Assembly: GCA_004293445.1 (NCBI GenBank)
Contig: RDYP01000006.1
Span: 80,888 to 144,887 of the forward strand
Direction of reading: 5' to 3'
From: Verrucomicrobiota bacterium
Lineage (GTDB): Bacteria > Verrucomicrobiota > Verrucomicrobiia > Verrucomicrobiales > Akkermansiaceae
DNA length: 64,000 bases
Shown: positions 44,972 through 54,300 of the stretch, piece by piece
How the letters are laid out: every line of letters starts with the position of its first letter
Position numbering within the stretch: the first letter of the stretch is position 1
Translations under genes and position numbers: made by a program
The notes under the pieces: model-generated
Databases searched by the model: none
Seen by the model: only the letters and a program-made list of their open reading frames with translations
What the model was told of the DNA's origin: nothing

Positions 44972-46273
44972 CTACTTCTTGATCCGAATCGAAGTGCCGC
45001 AAAACGTGCAATTGAACCATTTGAACGTCATCACATGCAGCGCCACCGCGCCAATGTGACCGAGCAAGGGCATGTGGTGGGCCTTCCGATTCTTCAAACA
45101 ATTCTTCGAAGCATACATCCGCTGGGCGCAGACCCGGCACTTGGCGGACCTGCTGATCATGAGATAAAGCATGGCAAGCAGTGGCAAAGCCATCGGGAAT
45201 GCGATCACCCAACCCGATACCCAGGCAAAATCGCCATTCGCTTGATCCGATAAGATCAACAAAGGCGCAGCGACCACCGCGAGCGGCAAACAAATCTGCA
45301 AAAGCAGCACGATCAAACCACCGAACCACACGAGTAGCGGCCGATCGTGCAGCACTCCGCGAATGTAGAAACGCGACGCGGGATTTCGGCCGGCGTTCGT
45401 CTCCGGACGCGGTGCACGCAAGAGCGCGATCCGATCCTCGTCCGGACTTTTCGGCGTTGTCACCTGCGGGCGAATCGGCCGAGCCTCGCCTTGAACATCC
45501 TCGACCGTCCGCATGCGGGATGAATCGAAACCACGGCGACTCGACGAAAAACCGAGGTCGGCACTCTGCACCGCGGCAGGCGTGGCTCCCCGGCGACTAT
45601 CAATGATAGCCGGAGGCAAATCCTGACGCTGCGGCCGCTCGACGGAGATCTTCACTTCCAGATCCCCCAAGGCCCGGTTAAGCAGGGGCGACACCGGAAT
45701 CTCCGATGGCGGGATCTTCTTCTCCGCCAATTCCCGCGCGGCGATCGGCAAGGCAAAAGGCGCGGCGGCAAGCATCTCCGCAACATTGGGATCCGCCTCA
45801 AAATTCACCGGACCAGCAAGAGCCCGGAGCTGAGCCTCGCCGCTATCCTCCTCAACTGCGGCAGCAAGCTCGGCATCCTCCTTCGGCACGGACGAAGGGA
45901 TCGGATCGTCCACTTTCTTGGCCAATTTCCGGGCCGCCTTCTTGGCCGCTTTCTTGGCCGGCTTCGCAGACTTCCGAGCCGCCTTCTTGACCGGGACCAC
46001 CCGCTTCTCCGGCACCTCCGAGACCGCACGCTGCTCAGGCGACTCCGAGACCATCGAATCGACAGCCCCCTGCGCCAAGGCAACCCAAGCCTCGACCTGC
46101 GAACGCTCAGGTGCCGTCGGCAGGATCTTCAAGGCATCGTTGGCCACCTGCAACTCGTCGAACAACAACTCCACCTTGGCCTTTGCCAAGCTGCGGGCAT
46201 CCAACCAGCCGGTCGCTTCCAGCAAGTCCGCCTCTTCCGGGGCGATGCCTTCAAGTTGTTTCAACTTCACCAT
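44972..46273 (-). CDS. HHH + Lys-rich + membrane + zinc-ribbon protein
   Basis: A 433-residue mosaic. Residues 1-70 resemble DUF4332, a helix-hairpin-helix fold (LKQLEGIAPEEADLLEATGW). Residues about 91-122 are Lys/Ala/Arg-rich (VKKAARKSAKPAKK), like a histone H1 tail. A long acidic, then Pro/Arg-rich region follows. Two membrane helices lie at about 312-341 and 351-373. The C-terminus carries CRVC (379-382) and CTFC (422-425), a possible zinc ribbon, with His residues between. No exact family is recognised as a whole. The parts suggest a nucleic acid-binding protein fixed in the membrane. It lies 52 bp behind valS and is convergent with ftsK. Confidence 0.75.
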   Translation of the reverse strand: MVKLKQLEGIAPEEADLLEATGWLDARSLAKAKVELLFDELQVANDALKILPTAPERSQVEAWVALAQGAVDSMVSESPEQRAVSEVPEKRVVPVKKAARKSAKPAKKAAKKAARKLAKKVDDPIPSSVPKEDAELAAAVEEDSGEAQLRALAGPVNFEADPNVAEMLAAAPFALPIAARELAEKKIPPSEIPVSPLLNRALGDLEVKISVERPQRQDLPPAIIDSRRGATPAAVQSADLGFSSSRRGFDSSRMRTVEDVQGEARPIRPQVTTPKSPDEDRIALLRAPRPETNAGRNPASRFYIRGVLHDRPLLVWFGGLIVLLLQICLPLAVVAAPLLILSDQANGDFAWVSGWVIAFPMALPLLAMLYLMISRSAKCRVCAQRMYASKNCLKNRKAHHMPLLGHIGAVALHVMTFKWFNCTFCGTSIRIKK

Positions 46274-46325
46274 TTCTCTTATGAAACGATCCTAGAAACG
46301 CGCGCCCCCGGCTGGCAAGGACTCA

Positions 46326-49028
46326 TCAGAGACCTGCCAACATCTCGCGGAGCTGCACCAACTTGCCCTGCCACTCGACGATCCGCGCCTTCTCCTGCTC
46401 CACCACTGCGGCAGGAGCGCGAGCGACAAAGCTTTCGTTGCCGAGCTTGGTCTCGCAACGGACGACCTCCTGCTCGATGCGGGCAATCTCCTTCGACAGC
46501 CGAATCTTTTCCGCCTCGACGTCAATCAGCCCCTCCAGCGGCAAGTAAATCTCGCCCACCGGTGTCAGCGCCACCGGAGTGCCCTTCGGAGCATCGTAGG
46601 CGTCATCGAGCAAAATCTCACCCGCACCGGCAAGCAAGGCCAACACCTGCTTCTCGTCATCGAGCCACTCCGCCGCGGCCTTCACCACCAGCTTCACATC
46701 ACGACGACTACCGACATGGTATTCGGCCTTGAGATTTCGCACCCGCCCGGCCGTCTCGTAAATTGCGGCGGCCTTGCTTTGTTCGGCTGCGATTTCCTCC
46801 ACCGCGAGCCCCGCGAGCACCGGTTCATCCGGCAAGGGCGCCTGCATCAGGAACTCACCCTCTTCCAAATAGCCCATCCGCACCGAAAGCTCTTCGGTCA
46901 CGTGCGGCATGTAAGGATGCAGCAGTTGCAAGAATCGGCTCATCACCGTGTCGAAGACCGAAAGTGTGGCCGCGCGGGCCTCCGGCGTTGCACTTTCACG
47001 CAGGTCACCCTTCACCGCTTCGAGGAATTTGTCGCAAAACTCACCCCACAAGAAATCGTAAAGCCGCTGGGCGATCTCGCCAAAACGATACTCGCCGTAG
47101 ATGCGTTCCAGATCCACCGCCAACTGGTCGAGCTTGGCGAGGATATCCACATGGAAACAGTTCGCCATTCCGACAAATTCCTCATCCTCATCTTCCGCGG
47201 CAGGGGCCTCGATCTCGTCCGCCATCTGGCGGAAGCGACACGCGTTGTAGAGCTTGTTGGCGAAGTTGCGACCCTCCTCGACCGAGGACTCATCGAAACG
47301 GACGTCGCTGCCGACCGGCGCGATCCGCATCAGTCCGAAGCGCAGACCATCGGCACCGTATTTTTCCATCAGGTCGATCGGGTCCGGCGAGTTGCCGAGC
47401 GACTTGCTCATCTTGCGACCCTGCAAGTCGCGGATGATCGAGGTGAAATAGACGTTCTTGAACGGCAGTTCGCCCTCGAATCGGAACCCCGCCATGATCA
47501 TCCGGGCGACCCAGAAGAAGATGATATCGGGCCCCGTCACCAAGTCCGTGGTCGGATAGAATTTCTTCAAGGTCGCGCTTTCCTCGCCGACTCCGGCCAT
47601 CGTCGCAAAAGGCCACAGCCAGGAACTGAACCAGGTGTCCATCACGTCCTCGTCACGCTCCCATTGATCCCCATCGGCCGGCGCCTCGAGCCCCACGTGA
47701 ATGTCGCCGGCTTCGAAGTCCCGCATATCGAGAGACTCGGCGCACTTCAGGGCTTCCAGCTTGTCCTTGCGATACCATACCGGAATCTGATGGCCCCACC
47801 AGAGCTGACGGGAAATACACCAGTCCTGCAGATTCTCCATCCAGTGCGCGTAGGTCTTGGCCCAGCGCTCCGGGCGGAACTGGATCTCGCCGGTGGCCAC
47901 CGCGTCGGCAGCCTCTTTCACGCAGGGATACTTGAGGAACCACTGCATCGAAATTCGCGGCTCGATCGGCACATGAGCACGCTCGGAGAAACCGACGTTG
48001 TTCTCGTATTCCTCCACCTTGAGCAACAGCCCCATCTCCTCCAGCTTCGCGGCGGCACGCTTGCGGGCGACGAAACGGTCGAGCCCGTGGAAATCCGGCA
48101 GTTCCGGGCAGTTCACACGTCCGTCGGGCGTCAGGACATCGATGATCTCCAACCCGTGCTTCATCCCGATCTCGAAATCCGCCTTGTCATGAGCAGGCGT
48201 GATCTTCAGCGCACCGGTGCCGAATTCCATGTCGACATGCTCGTCCGCAATCACCGGAATCGCAGCATGAGGGAAAGGCCGGAACACCGAGCGGCCGACG
48301 TATTTCGCAAAGCGCGGATCCTTCGGGTTCACCGCCACCGCCACATCGCCCATCAGCGTCTCCGGACGGGTCGTCGAAATTTCCAGGAACTCACCCGGCG
48401 CGTCACTCAGCTCATACTTCATGAAGTAGAGCTTCGAACGCTGGGGAGTCATCACCACTTCCTCGTCGGACAGCGCAGTGAGGGAAACCGGACACCAGTT
48501 GACCATCCGCTTGCCGCGATAGATCAGGCCTTCCTTGAAAAGCTCGACGAACACATGGCTGACCCATTTCGTGTACTCGGCATCCATCGTGAAGCGCTCG
48601 CGCGACCAGTCGCAGGAACAACCGAGACGCTTAAGCTGGTTGATGATGATGTCGCCGTGCTTGTCCTTGAAAGCCCAGACGCGCTTGAGGAACTCGTCGC
48701 GACCGAGATCCCGACGTGTCAGTTTTTCGTTCTCACGCAGCTCGCGCTCGACCTTCGCCTGGGTCGCGATGCCCGCGTGGTCGGTACCGGGGAGCCAAAG
48801 AACTTCCATTCCTTTCTGCCGCGCACGGCGAGCCAGGACGTCTTGAATCGTATTGTTCAGAACGTGCCCGAGATGCAGGATACCAGTGACATTCGGCGGA
48901 GGAATGACGATTGAATACGCGGGCTTGTCCGACGCCGGATCGGCTTCGAAACATTTCCCCTCGATCCAAGCAGCATACCACTTGGCTTCCACCGCTTGAG
49001 GTTCGTAGGCTTTGGGCAAATCGGACAT
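46326..49028 (-). CDS. valS: Valyl-tRNA synthetase
   Basis: A 900-residue class I synthetase that charges tRNA-Val. The HIGH motif is in PPNVTGILHLGHVL, and the KMSKS motif in RKMSKSLGNSPDP. The editing domain (CP1) is present with TTRPETLMGD and GTGALKITPAHD. The C-terminal coiled-coil arm typical of ValS (IRLSKEIARIEQEVVRCETKLGNESFVARAP) closes the protein. ATG 49028 is chosen (MSDLPKAYEPQAVE). Upstream is a structured leader with a terminator (49115-49181), so expression may be attenuated. The tRNA-Val gene is far away at 24443. Confidence 0.96.
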   Translation of the reverse strand: MSDLPKAYEPQAVEAKWYAAWIEGKCFEADPASDKPAYSIVIPPPNVTGILHLGHVLNNTIQDVLARRARQKGMEVLWLPGTDHAGIATQAKVERELRENEKLTRRDLGRDEFLKRVWAFKDKHGDIIINQLKRLGCSCDWSRERFTMDAEYTKWVSHVFVELFKEGLIYRGKRMVNWCPVSLTALSDEEVVMTPQRSKLYFMKYELSDAPGEFLEISTTRPETLMGDVAVAVNPKDPRFAKYVGRSVFRPFPHAAIPVIADEHVDMEFGTGALKITPAHDKADFEIGMKHGLEIIDVLTPDGRVNCPELPDFHGLDRFVARKRAAAKLEEMGLLLKVEEYENNVGFSERAHVPIEPRISMQWFLKYPCVKEAADAVATGEIQFRPERWAKTYAHWMENLQDWCISRQLWWGHQIPVWYRKDKLEALKCAESLDMRDFEAGDIHVGLEAPADGDQWERDEDVMDTWFSSWLWPFATMAGVGEESATLKKFYPTTDLVTGPDIIFFWVARMIMAGFRFEGELPFKNVYFTSIIRDLQGRKMSKSLGNSPDPIDLMEKYGADGLRFGLMRIAPVGSDVRFDESSVEEGRNFANKLYNACRFRQMADEIEAPAAEDEDEEFVGMANCFHVDILAKLDQLAVDLERIYGEYRFGEIAQRLYDFLWGEFCDKFLEAVKGDLRESATPEARAATLSVFDTVMSRFLQLLHPYMPHVTEELSVRMGYLEEGEFLMQAPLPDEPVLAGLAVEEIAAEQSKAAAIYETAGRVRNLKAEYHVGSRRDVKLVVKAAAEWLDDEKQVLALLAGAGEILLDDAYDAPKGTPVALTPVGEIYLPLEGLIDVEAEKIRLSKEIARIEQEVVRCETKLGNESFVARAPAAVVEQEKARIVEWQGKLVQLREMLAGL

Positions 49029-49104
49029 GGCGGCGGAGGGATGCCAGACCACCCCGGCTTTGTAAAGACGGGCGGCAAGCGCAATTCAAGCCAGCCAAGC
49101 CACG

Positions 49105-49250
49105 CCATCCGGGCAAAAAAAGAGGCCCGATCGATATCCCCCAGGAAAAACCCAAAAACCTGGAGAACAATCGATCGGGCCACCTGCCGAAAGTCGAACT
49201 CTCAGGCAAGGTCTTCTTGCAAGGTTGAAGCTGCTCTCGCAGCCGCCTTA
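49105..49250 (-). ncRNA. Candidate valS leader RNA or small RNA
   Basis: Read on the minus strand, three hairpins follow one another: GCTGC with GCAGC closed by GAGA, a GNRA tetraloop (49230-49243); CCTTGCC-T-GAGAG with CTTTC-GGCAGG around TTCGA (about 49184-49212); and the terminator stem (49124-49181). The RNA would end at about 49115, 87 nt before the valS ATG, giving a leader or sRNA of about 130-145 nt. The family is not recognised. It is too short for a T-box and lacks its conserved sequence. The 5' end is not defined by a clear promoter. Confidence 0.4.
49115..49181 (-). terminator. Terminator/attenuator hairpin before valS
   Basis: A 12-bp perfect stem (GGCCCGATCGAT with ATCGATCGGGCC) contains an inner 5-bp stem (CCAGG with CCTGG). 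On the minus strand it is followed by TC and a run of seven T. It lies 87 bp upstream of the valS start, so it either ends an upstream small RNA or attenuates valS. Confidence 0.78.
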
Positions 49251-49352
49251 CACCCTCTAAAACGAAACCAAGGAGATTCTTGTTTCAAAAAATCGAAAAA
49301 AAATTCCGCAGCTCACCACGACGGTCCGGCCTTCCCCGCAAGTGGTCGTTTT

Positions 49353-49367
49353 TGGCACTTGGCAGGC
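49353..49367 (+). promoter_or_regulatory. Possible sigma-54 promoter before ridA
   Basis: TGGCACTTGGCAGGC keeps the -24 TGGCAC and the -12 GC at the exact 10-nt GG-GC spacing. The -12 element is AGGC rather than TTGC, so the match is weaker than at rpoN. The GC lies 27 bp before the ridA ATG, a plausible distance. Confidence 0.35.
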
Positions 49368-49394
49368 CAGCCTCGGGACCTTCTCTTTCGGGGC

Positions 49395-49853
49395 ATGGAC
49401 TCCATTCTCTCACGCATCGAAACACTCGGCCATCAACTGCCCGAGGTGCCCACGCCGGTCGCCGCCTATGTCAACTGCGTGCGCAGCGGCAACCTGCTAT
49501 TCCTCTCCGGTGGCCTCCCGATCGATGGCGATCGCAAAATCATCGGTAAGGTCCCGACCGACGTTTCGATCGAGGAAGCTCAGGAAGCGGCCCGCATCAT
49601 CATCCTCAACCGCCTCGCCGTGGTGAAACAGGAAATCGGCTCGCTCGATAAAGTCAGCCGAATTGTCGCCCTCAACGGATTCGTCAATTCCGCCGCCGAC
49701 TTTTACGGCCACCCACAGGTCATCAATGGCGCCAGCGAACTACTGATCGAAATCTTCGGCGACAAGGGGAAGCACTCCCGCACCGCCCTCGGTGCCGCAG
49801 CACTGCCGCTCAACGTCGCTGTCGAAATCAATCTGATCGTCGAAGTGGAATAA
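49395..49853 (+). CDS. RidA family (YjgF/YER057c/UK114) protein
   Basis: A 152-residue protein. RidA proteins hydrolyse reactive enamine/imine products of amino-acid metabolism. The first part (PVAAYVNCVRSGNLLFLSGGLPID) and the end (ALGAAALPLNVAVEINLIVEVE) carry the fold; the conserved Arg appears in HSRTALGAAALPL. The length and GKHSR segment place it in the YjgF-like subgroup 2, whose activity is less certain than that of true RidA. The ATG at 49395 follows GGGG. Confidence 0.87.
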   Translation: MDSILSRIETLGHQLPEVPTPVAAYVNCVRSGNLLFLSGGLPIDGDRKIIGKVPTDVSIEEAQEAARIIILNRLAVVKQEIGSLDKVSRIVALNGFVNSAADFYGHPQVINGASELLIEIFGDKGKHSRTALGAAALPLNVAVEINLIVEVE

Positions 49854-49881
49854 GCGACGGTCACCGCGCCGACGCCGCCCG

Positions 49882-50685
49882 ATGCAGATCTTCGATTCCC
49901 ACAACCACCTCCAGCGCTTCGCCAAGCCGGCCCGTATCATCGCGGAAATGCGGGCGATCGGCATCGCTGGCTGCGTGGTGAACGGCACCGCCGAAGACGA
50001 TTGGGAAGCCGTCGCCCAACTCGCCGAGGACTTCCCGGACTTCGTCCAGCCCGCTTTCGGCCTTCACCCATGGCGATCGCACGAGCGGTCGGACCATTGG
50101 CGCGCTCGGCTCGAAGCTTACCTCGACCGCTTCCCCGACGCATCCCTCGGGGAGTGCGGGCTCGATGGATGGATCTCCCATCCCCCGATCGACACCCAGC
50201 TCGATGCCTTCCTTCCCCAGCTTGCAATCGCCCGAGAACGGCAAATCCCCATCACCATTCACGCACTGAAAGCCTGGCAACCGCTATTCGACGCCTTCAA
50301 AACAGAGACCCCACCCAAGAAACTCCTCCTTCACTCCTTTGGCGGCTCGCCGGAGCTGGTCAAACGCCTCGCCGACATCGGCACCCGATTCTCCTTCTCC
50401 GGCCACTTTCTCCACCCCCGCAAAGCAAAGACGCTCGCGACCTTCAGCCTCATCCCCCTCGACCGACTCCTTCTCGAGAGCGACGCCCCCAACATGCTAC
50501 CACCTCCGGAATGCATCACCCACCCGCTGCCCGACGGCGAGAACCACCCCGCCAATCTCCCCCGTATCGCCACCGCACTCGCCTCAGCCATCGGAGCCCC
50601 GCCCGCCGAATTGGCCGCCCAAACCCGCGCAAACCACCTCGCCTTTTTCAGACCGAAAAACCAAGCCTCCCCGACCATCTCATAG
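49882..50685 (+). CDS. TatD-like metal-dependent hydrolase
   Basis: A 267-residue relative of TatD. MQIFDSHNHLQRFA gives the metal HxH pair, followed by FGLHPW, LGECGLDGW, ITIHALKAWQPLFDAF (catalytic His), LLHSFGGS and LLLESDAPNMLP. Compared with the TatD at 20698, the phrase SDAPNMLPP replaces TDAPYL, so it is a distinct subfamily. Role in DNA end processing is inferred from the family. It is 28 bp past ridA, likely the same transcript, and overlaps the convergent gene at 50680 by 6 bp. Confidence 0.86.
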   Translation: MQIFDSHNHLQRFAKPARIIAEMRAIGIAGCVVNGTAEDDWEAVAQLAEDFPDFVQPAFGLHPWRSHERSDHWRARLEAYLDRFPDASLGECGLDGWISHPPIDTQLDAFLPQLAIARERQIPITIHALKAWQPLFDAFKTETPPKKLLLHSFGGSPELVKRLADIGTRFSFSGHFLHPRKAKTLATFSLIPLDRLLLESDAPNMLPPPECITHPLPDGENHPANLPRIATALASAIGAPPAELAAQTRANHLAFFRPKNQASPTIS

Positions 50686-51198
50686 GCCCTGCGCCACCCC
50701 GTCCAAAAGCCCGACCTCACCCCGCGACCCCAGTCGGCGAAGCTCATCAAGCACCCGCTCCCACGCTGGAATTTCGAGCCCCTCCTGCAGCAACTGCTCG
50801 CGATCCGGCGGAAACTCATCCTCCGGCAATACCTTGAGCGCCAAATAGTAACACGCCCAAGCACGCCAAGCACGGAGCTCTCGACGCGGCCCACTCACCC
50901 GCGTCGCCAAATGCTGGAAATGCCGCACCGGATTTCCCACAAAGCTCCCCGCTGGACGATTCCGCAGCATCCAGTTCAAGACCCCGTATGGCAGCGGCCA
51001 GACCCGCAGCACCGCCTCATCCCCCACCAGGTCCGCCATGAAGGCCTTGTTCAACTGAAGGATTGCCTGCGCCGGCTTCCCCCGACGCCAATACGACTGT
51101 GCCAAGCACAGGGACTGCTCGTAAAATCGCTCCCCCGCCTCCTCGGCAGCCACCCGCGACCAGCCCGGTGCCAGAGGCTCGGCGACCGTGGGCAACAT
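50680..51198 (-). CDS. Conserved hypothetical helical protein
   Basis: A protein of 172 residues (181 if the ATG at 51225 is used). It is helical and rich in Trp and Arg: YWRRGKPAQAILQLNKAFMADL, VLRVWPLPYGVLNWMLRNRP, ELRAWRAWACYYLALKVLPEDEFPPD. The first repeat looks like a TPR motif. No family is recognised. The long frame that continues to 51741 runs antisense through the signal-peptide region of the next gene and is not supported. Last codons overlap the TatD-like gene convergently. Confidence 0.65.
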   Translation of the reverse strand: MLPTVAEPLAPGWSRVAAEEAGERFYEQSLCLAQSYWRRGKPAQAILQLNKAFMADLVGDEAVLRVWPLPYGVLNWMLRNRPAGSFVGNPVRHFQHLATRVSGPRRELRAWRAWACYYLALKVLPEDEFPPDREQLLQEGLEIPAWERVLDELRRLGSRGEVGLLDGVAQGL

Positions 51199-51393
51199 GG
51201 GGCACGGTGCATGACGAAACACCATACTGCCTGCATCCTGCTCACCGTCCACCCCCGCACGCTCGAAATCCCGGCCCCTTGCCGCAAGCCCGAACGCCCA
51301 TCGACCCGTAATTCCTTGAAAGCCGACGATCCTCCCCGACGTTAGCACCCTGCGGCTTGCCCTCGCACTCGCCGATACGATAAAACACCTGCC

Positions 51394-54300
51394 ATGCAAC
51401 GCCCCAACCCAGCTTCCGGCCTCGCACTCGCCCTCGTGTTGGCACTCGCCTCCTGCGACCGCCAGCCCGACCAAGCCGCGGCCCAAGCCGACGCAGCCCC
51501 GGCCGTCGCCACCGCAAACCCTGCCGCGCTGCCGGAGACAATTTCGTTCAACGAACACATTCAACCCATCCTCTCCGAATACTGCTACCACTGCCACGGA
51601 CCCGACTCCGGCACCCGGGAGCCGAAAAGCGCGCCGTTGCGTCTCGACATCGAGACCGATGCCTTCGCGCTCCGCGAAGACGGCAAACCGGTAATCATCA
51701 AAGGCAAACCCGCCGACTCGCTCCTCGTCAAACGACTCCACGAGAAGGACCCCGAGTTCATCATGCCTCCTCCGGAGTCACACAAGAGCCTAAACGCCCA
51801 GCAAATCGCTCTTCTCGAAAAATGGGTCGAGCAAGGCGCACCCTACGAAGCCCATTGGTCCTTCCTCCCCATCAAACGCCCCACCCCACCGGAAACGGGC
51901 GCCGATTGGGCCAAAAATCCCATCGATCGCTTCATCGCGGCCAAACTCGACGAAAACGGCCTGAGCCCGAATCCGGCCGAAGACCCCGCCCGCTTCTTCC
52001 GCCGCCTCCACCTCGACCTCACCGGCTTGCCACCCGCGCCGGAAGCCGTCGCCAACTTCGTTGCCGCTTCCGCTAAAGACCCACAAGCCGCCGTGGAAAA
52101 AGCCGCCGACGAACTTCTCGCCAGCAACGCGAGCGCCGAGCATCTCGCACGATACTGGCTCGACGTCGCGCGCTACGCCGATACCCACGGGATCCACATC
52201 GACAACTACCGCGCCATCTGGCCCTACCGCGACTGGGTCGTGCGCGCCTTCCAAGCCAACATGCCTTGGGATCAGTTCACCACCGAACAGATCGCCGGCG
52301 ACCTACTTCCAAACCGGACCCTCGACCAACAGATCGCCACCGGCTTCGCCCGCTGCATGCCGACCACGGGAGAAGGTGGCGCCATCGCCGAAGAGTACCT
52401 CGCCATCTACGCCAAAGACCAGACCGACACCGTCTCAGCCACATGGCTCGGTCTCACCGCCGGCTGCGCTGCCTGCCACGATCACAAGTTCGACCCCATC
52501 TCCACCAAAGAGTTCTACTCGCTCACCGCCTTCTTCCGGAACACCCCGATGTCCGCGCTCGATGGCAACAACGCGGAGCACCCGCCCAACGTCTTCGCCC
52601 CACTGGGCTCGGACCGCGAACGCTGGCCACAAATCGCCAATGACATCGCAAGCGTGCAGCAACAACTCAACGAGCGCTCCACCGCCGCCCGCCCGGAGTT
52701 CGATGCTTGGCTCGCCAATGCCGTCATCTCACCCTCGCGTGAGATCGACTCCACCCTGGCCCTTCACCTCCCGCTGAGCGAGGACGACGGCCCGATCCGC
52801 GGCATCGTCGACGGCCAGCCACGCGAATGGCCCGCCGCTCTGTCCCGCGTCGACGGACCACTCGGCAAAGCCCCGGTCGTGAGCGACGCCCCCGTCATCC
52901 TCGGCGATCTCGCCAGCTTCTCACGTGCTGACCGCGTGAGCTACGGCGGCTTCATCCAAGTCGACGGCCCCGTTGTCGGTGCCGTCATCGCACGCATGGA
53001 ACAAGGCCCCTCTTACCGCGGCTGGGACCTCTACCTCGACCACGGGAAACCCTCCTGCCACGTCATCGATTCCTGGGACAAAGCCGCCAATAAGGTTACC
53101 GGCGGCCAAGCCCTCACCCCGGGCAAATGGCACCACGTCATGATCACCTTCGACGGCAGCATCTCCGGCCATCAGGCCAGCGCAATCTACGTCGATGGCG
53201 TGAATATCGGCGCCACCACCTACCCCAACACGGTCGGCGGCAATATCGAAACCAGCGTTCCTCTCATCCTCGGCTCGCGCAACGCGAACGACTCCCGCCT
53301 GAATGGCAAAGTCGCCCTGCAGGATTTCCGCTTCTACCGCCGATTGCTGGAACCCGCTGAAATCGCCGGCCTCGCGAACAACAGCCTGCTGCGCCACATC
53401 GCCAGCCTCCCTGCCGATCAGCGTAGCAAGGAACAGCTCGACAGCCTCTTCAACTACTACCTCGCCCACGTCGACACCCCGTCCCGCGACCTGCGGACCA
53501 AGCTCGACGCGCTGAAGACCGAACAAGCCACCCTGCGCGCCCGCGGCTCGGCCACCCTCGTCATGGAGGAGAAAAAAGAGGAAGCCTTCGCCCACGTCCT
53601 CACTCGTGGCGTCTATTCCGATAAAGGCGAGCGAGTCACTCCCGGCACCCCCGCCGTCCTTCCGCCGATGCCCGCCGACGCTCCGAAAAACCGCCTCGGC
53701 CTCGCACGCTGGCTCAACGATCCCGCCAACCCGCTGCCAGCCCGCGTGACCATGAACCGCGCGTGGTATCAATTCTTCGGCACGGGCATCGTCGAAACCA
53801 ATGACGACTTCGGCATCATGGGAGCACGCCCGAGCCACCCGAAATTGCTCGACTGGCTCGCCGCCGAGTTCATCGACTCGAAATGGAACTACCGGCACAT
53901 GCTGAAACTCATCGTCAGCTCCGCCGCCTACCGCCAATCCGGCGCGGTTTCCCCGGAGAAACTCGAGAAGGATCCCTCCAACCGCCTCGTCTCCCGCGGC
54001 CCGCGCTTCCGCCTCGACGCCGAAGTCCTTCGCGACCTCGCCCTCTCCAGTTCTGGACTCCTCTCGTCGAAAGTCGGAGGACCACCCGCCAAGCCCTACC
54101 AGCCCGAAGGCATCTGGGAAGCCGTCGCGATGCCCCAGTCCAACACCCGCAACTACCGCGAAGACCAAGGAGAAGGACTCTACCGCCGCTCCCTCTACAC
54201 CTTCTGGAAACGGACCGCACCCCACCCCGCGATGGAGATCCTCAACGCTCCCACCCGCGAAACCTTCTGCGTCCGCCGCGACCGGACCAACACCCCGCTG

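Larger units (their letters stand above)
49029..49394. other. valS/ridA divergent intergenic region
   Basis: A 366-bp gap without a credible gene. It contains a terminator hairpin on the minus strand before valS, two further hairpins, a glycine-riboswitch-like segment on the plus strand and a sigma-54-like site before ridA. A TTG-started frame at 49280 has AAGGAG nearby but overlaps ridA out of frame and is rejected. Confidence 0.6.

Noticed and set aside
46716..48914. 732-residue plus-strand open frame
   Set aside because: Antisense shadow of valS; composition is His/Arg/Leu-rich without any domain.
49105..49260. T-box leader for valS
   Set aside because: The region is too short for stem I with a specifier loop, and the conserved AGGGTGG-x-ACCGCG sequence is absent; AGGTGGCCCGATCG is only a partial resemblance.
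49280..49549. TTG-started frame with a good AAGGAG site
   Set aside because: It overlaps ridA in another frame and its product is a low-complexity Arg/Pro/Ser string without a domain.
51200..51741. Long minus-strand frame before the helical protein at 50680
   Set aside because: Glycine/arginine-rich antisense of the PSCyt1 signal-peptide region; no start or domain support.
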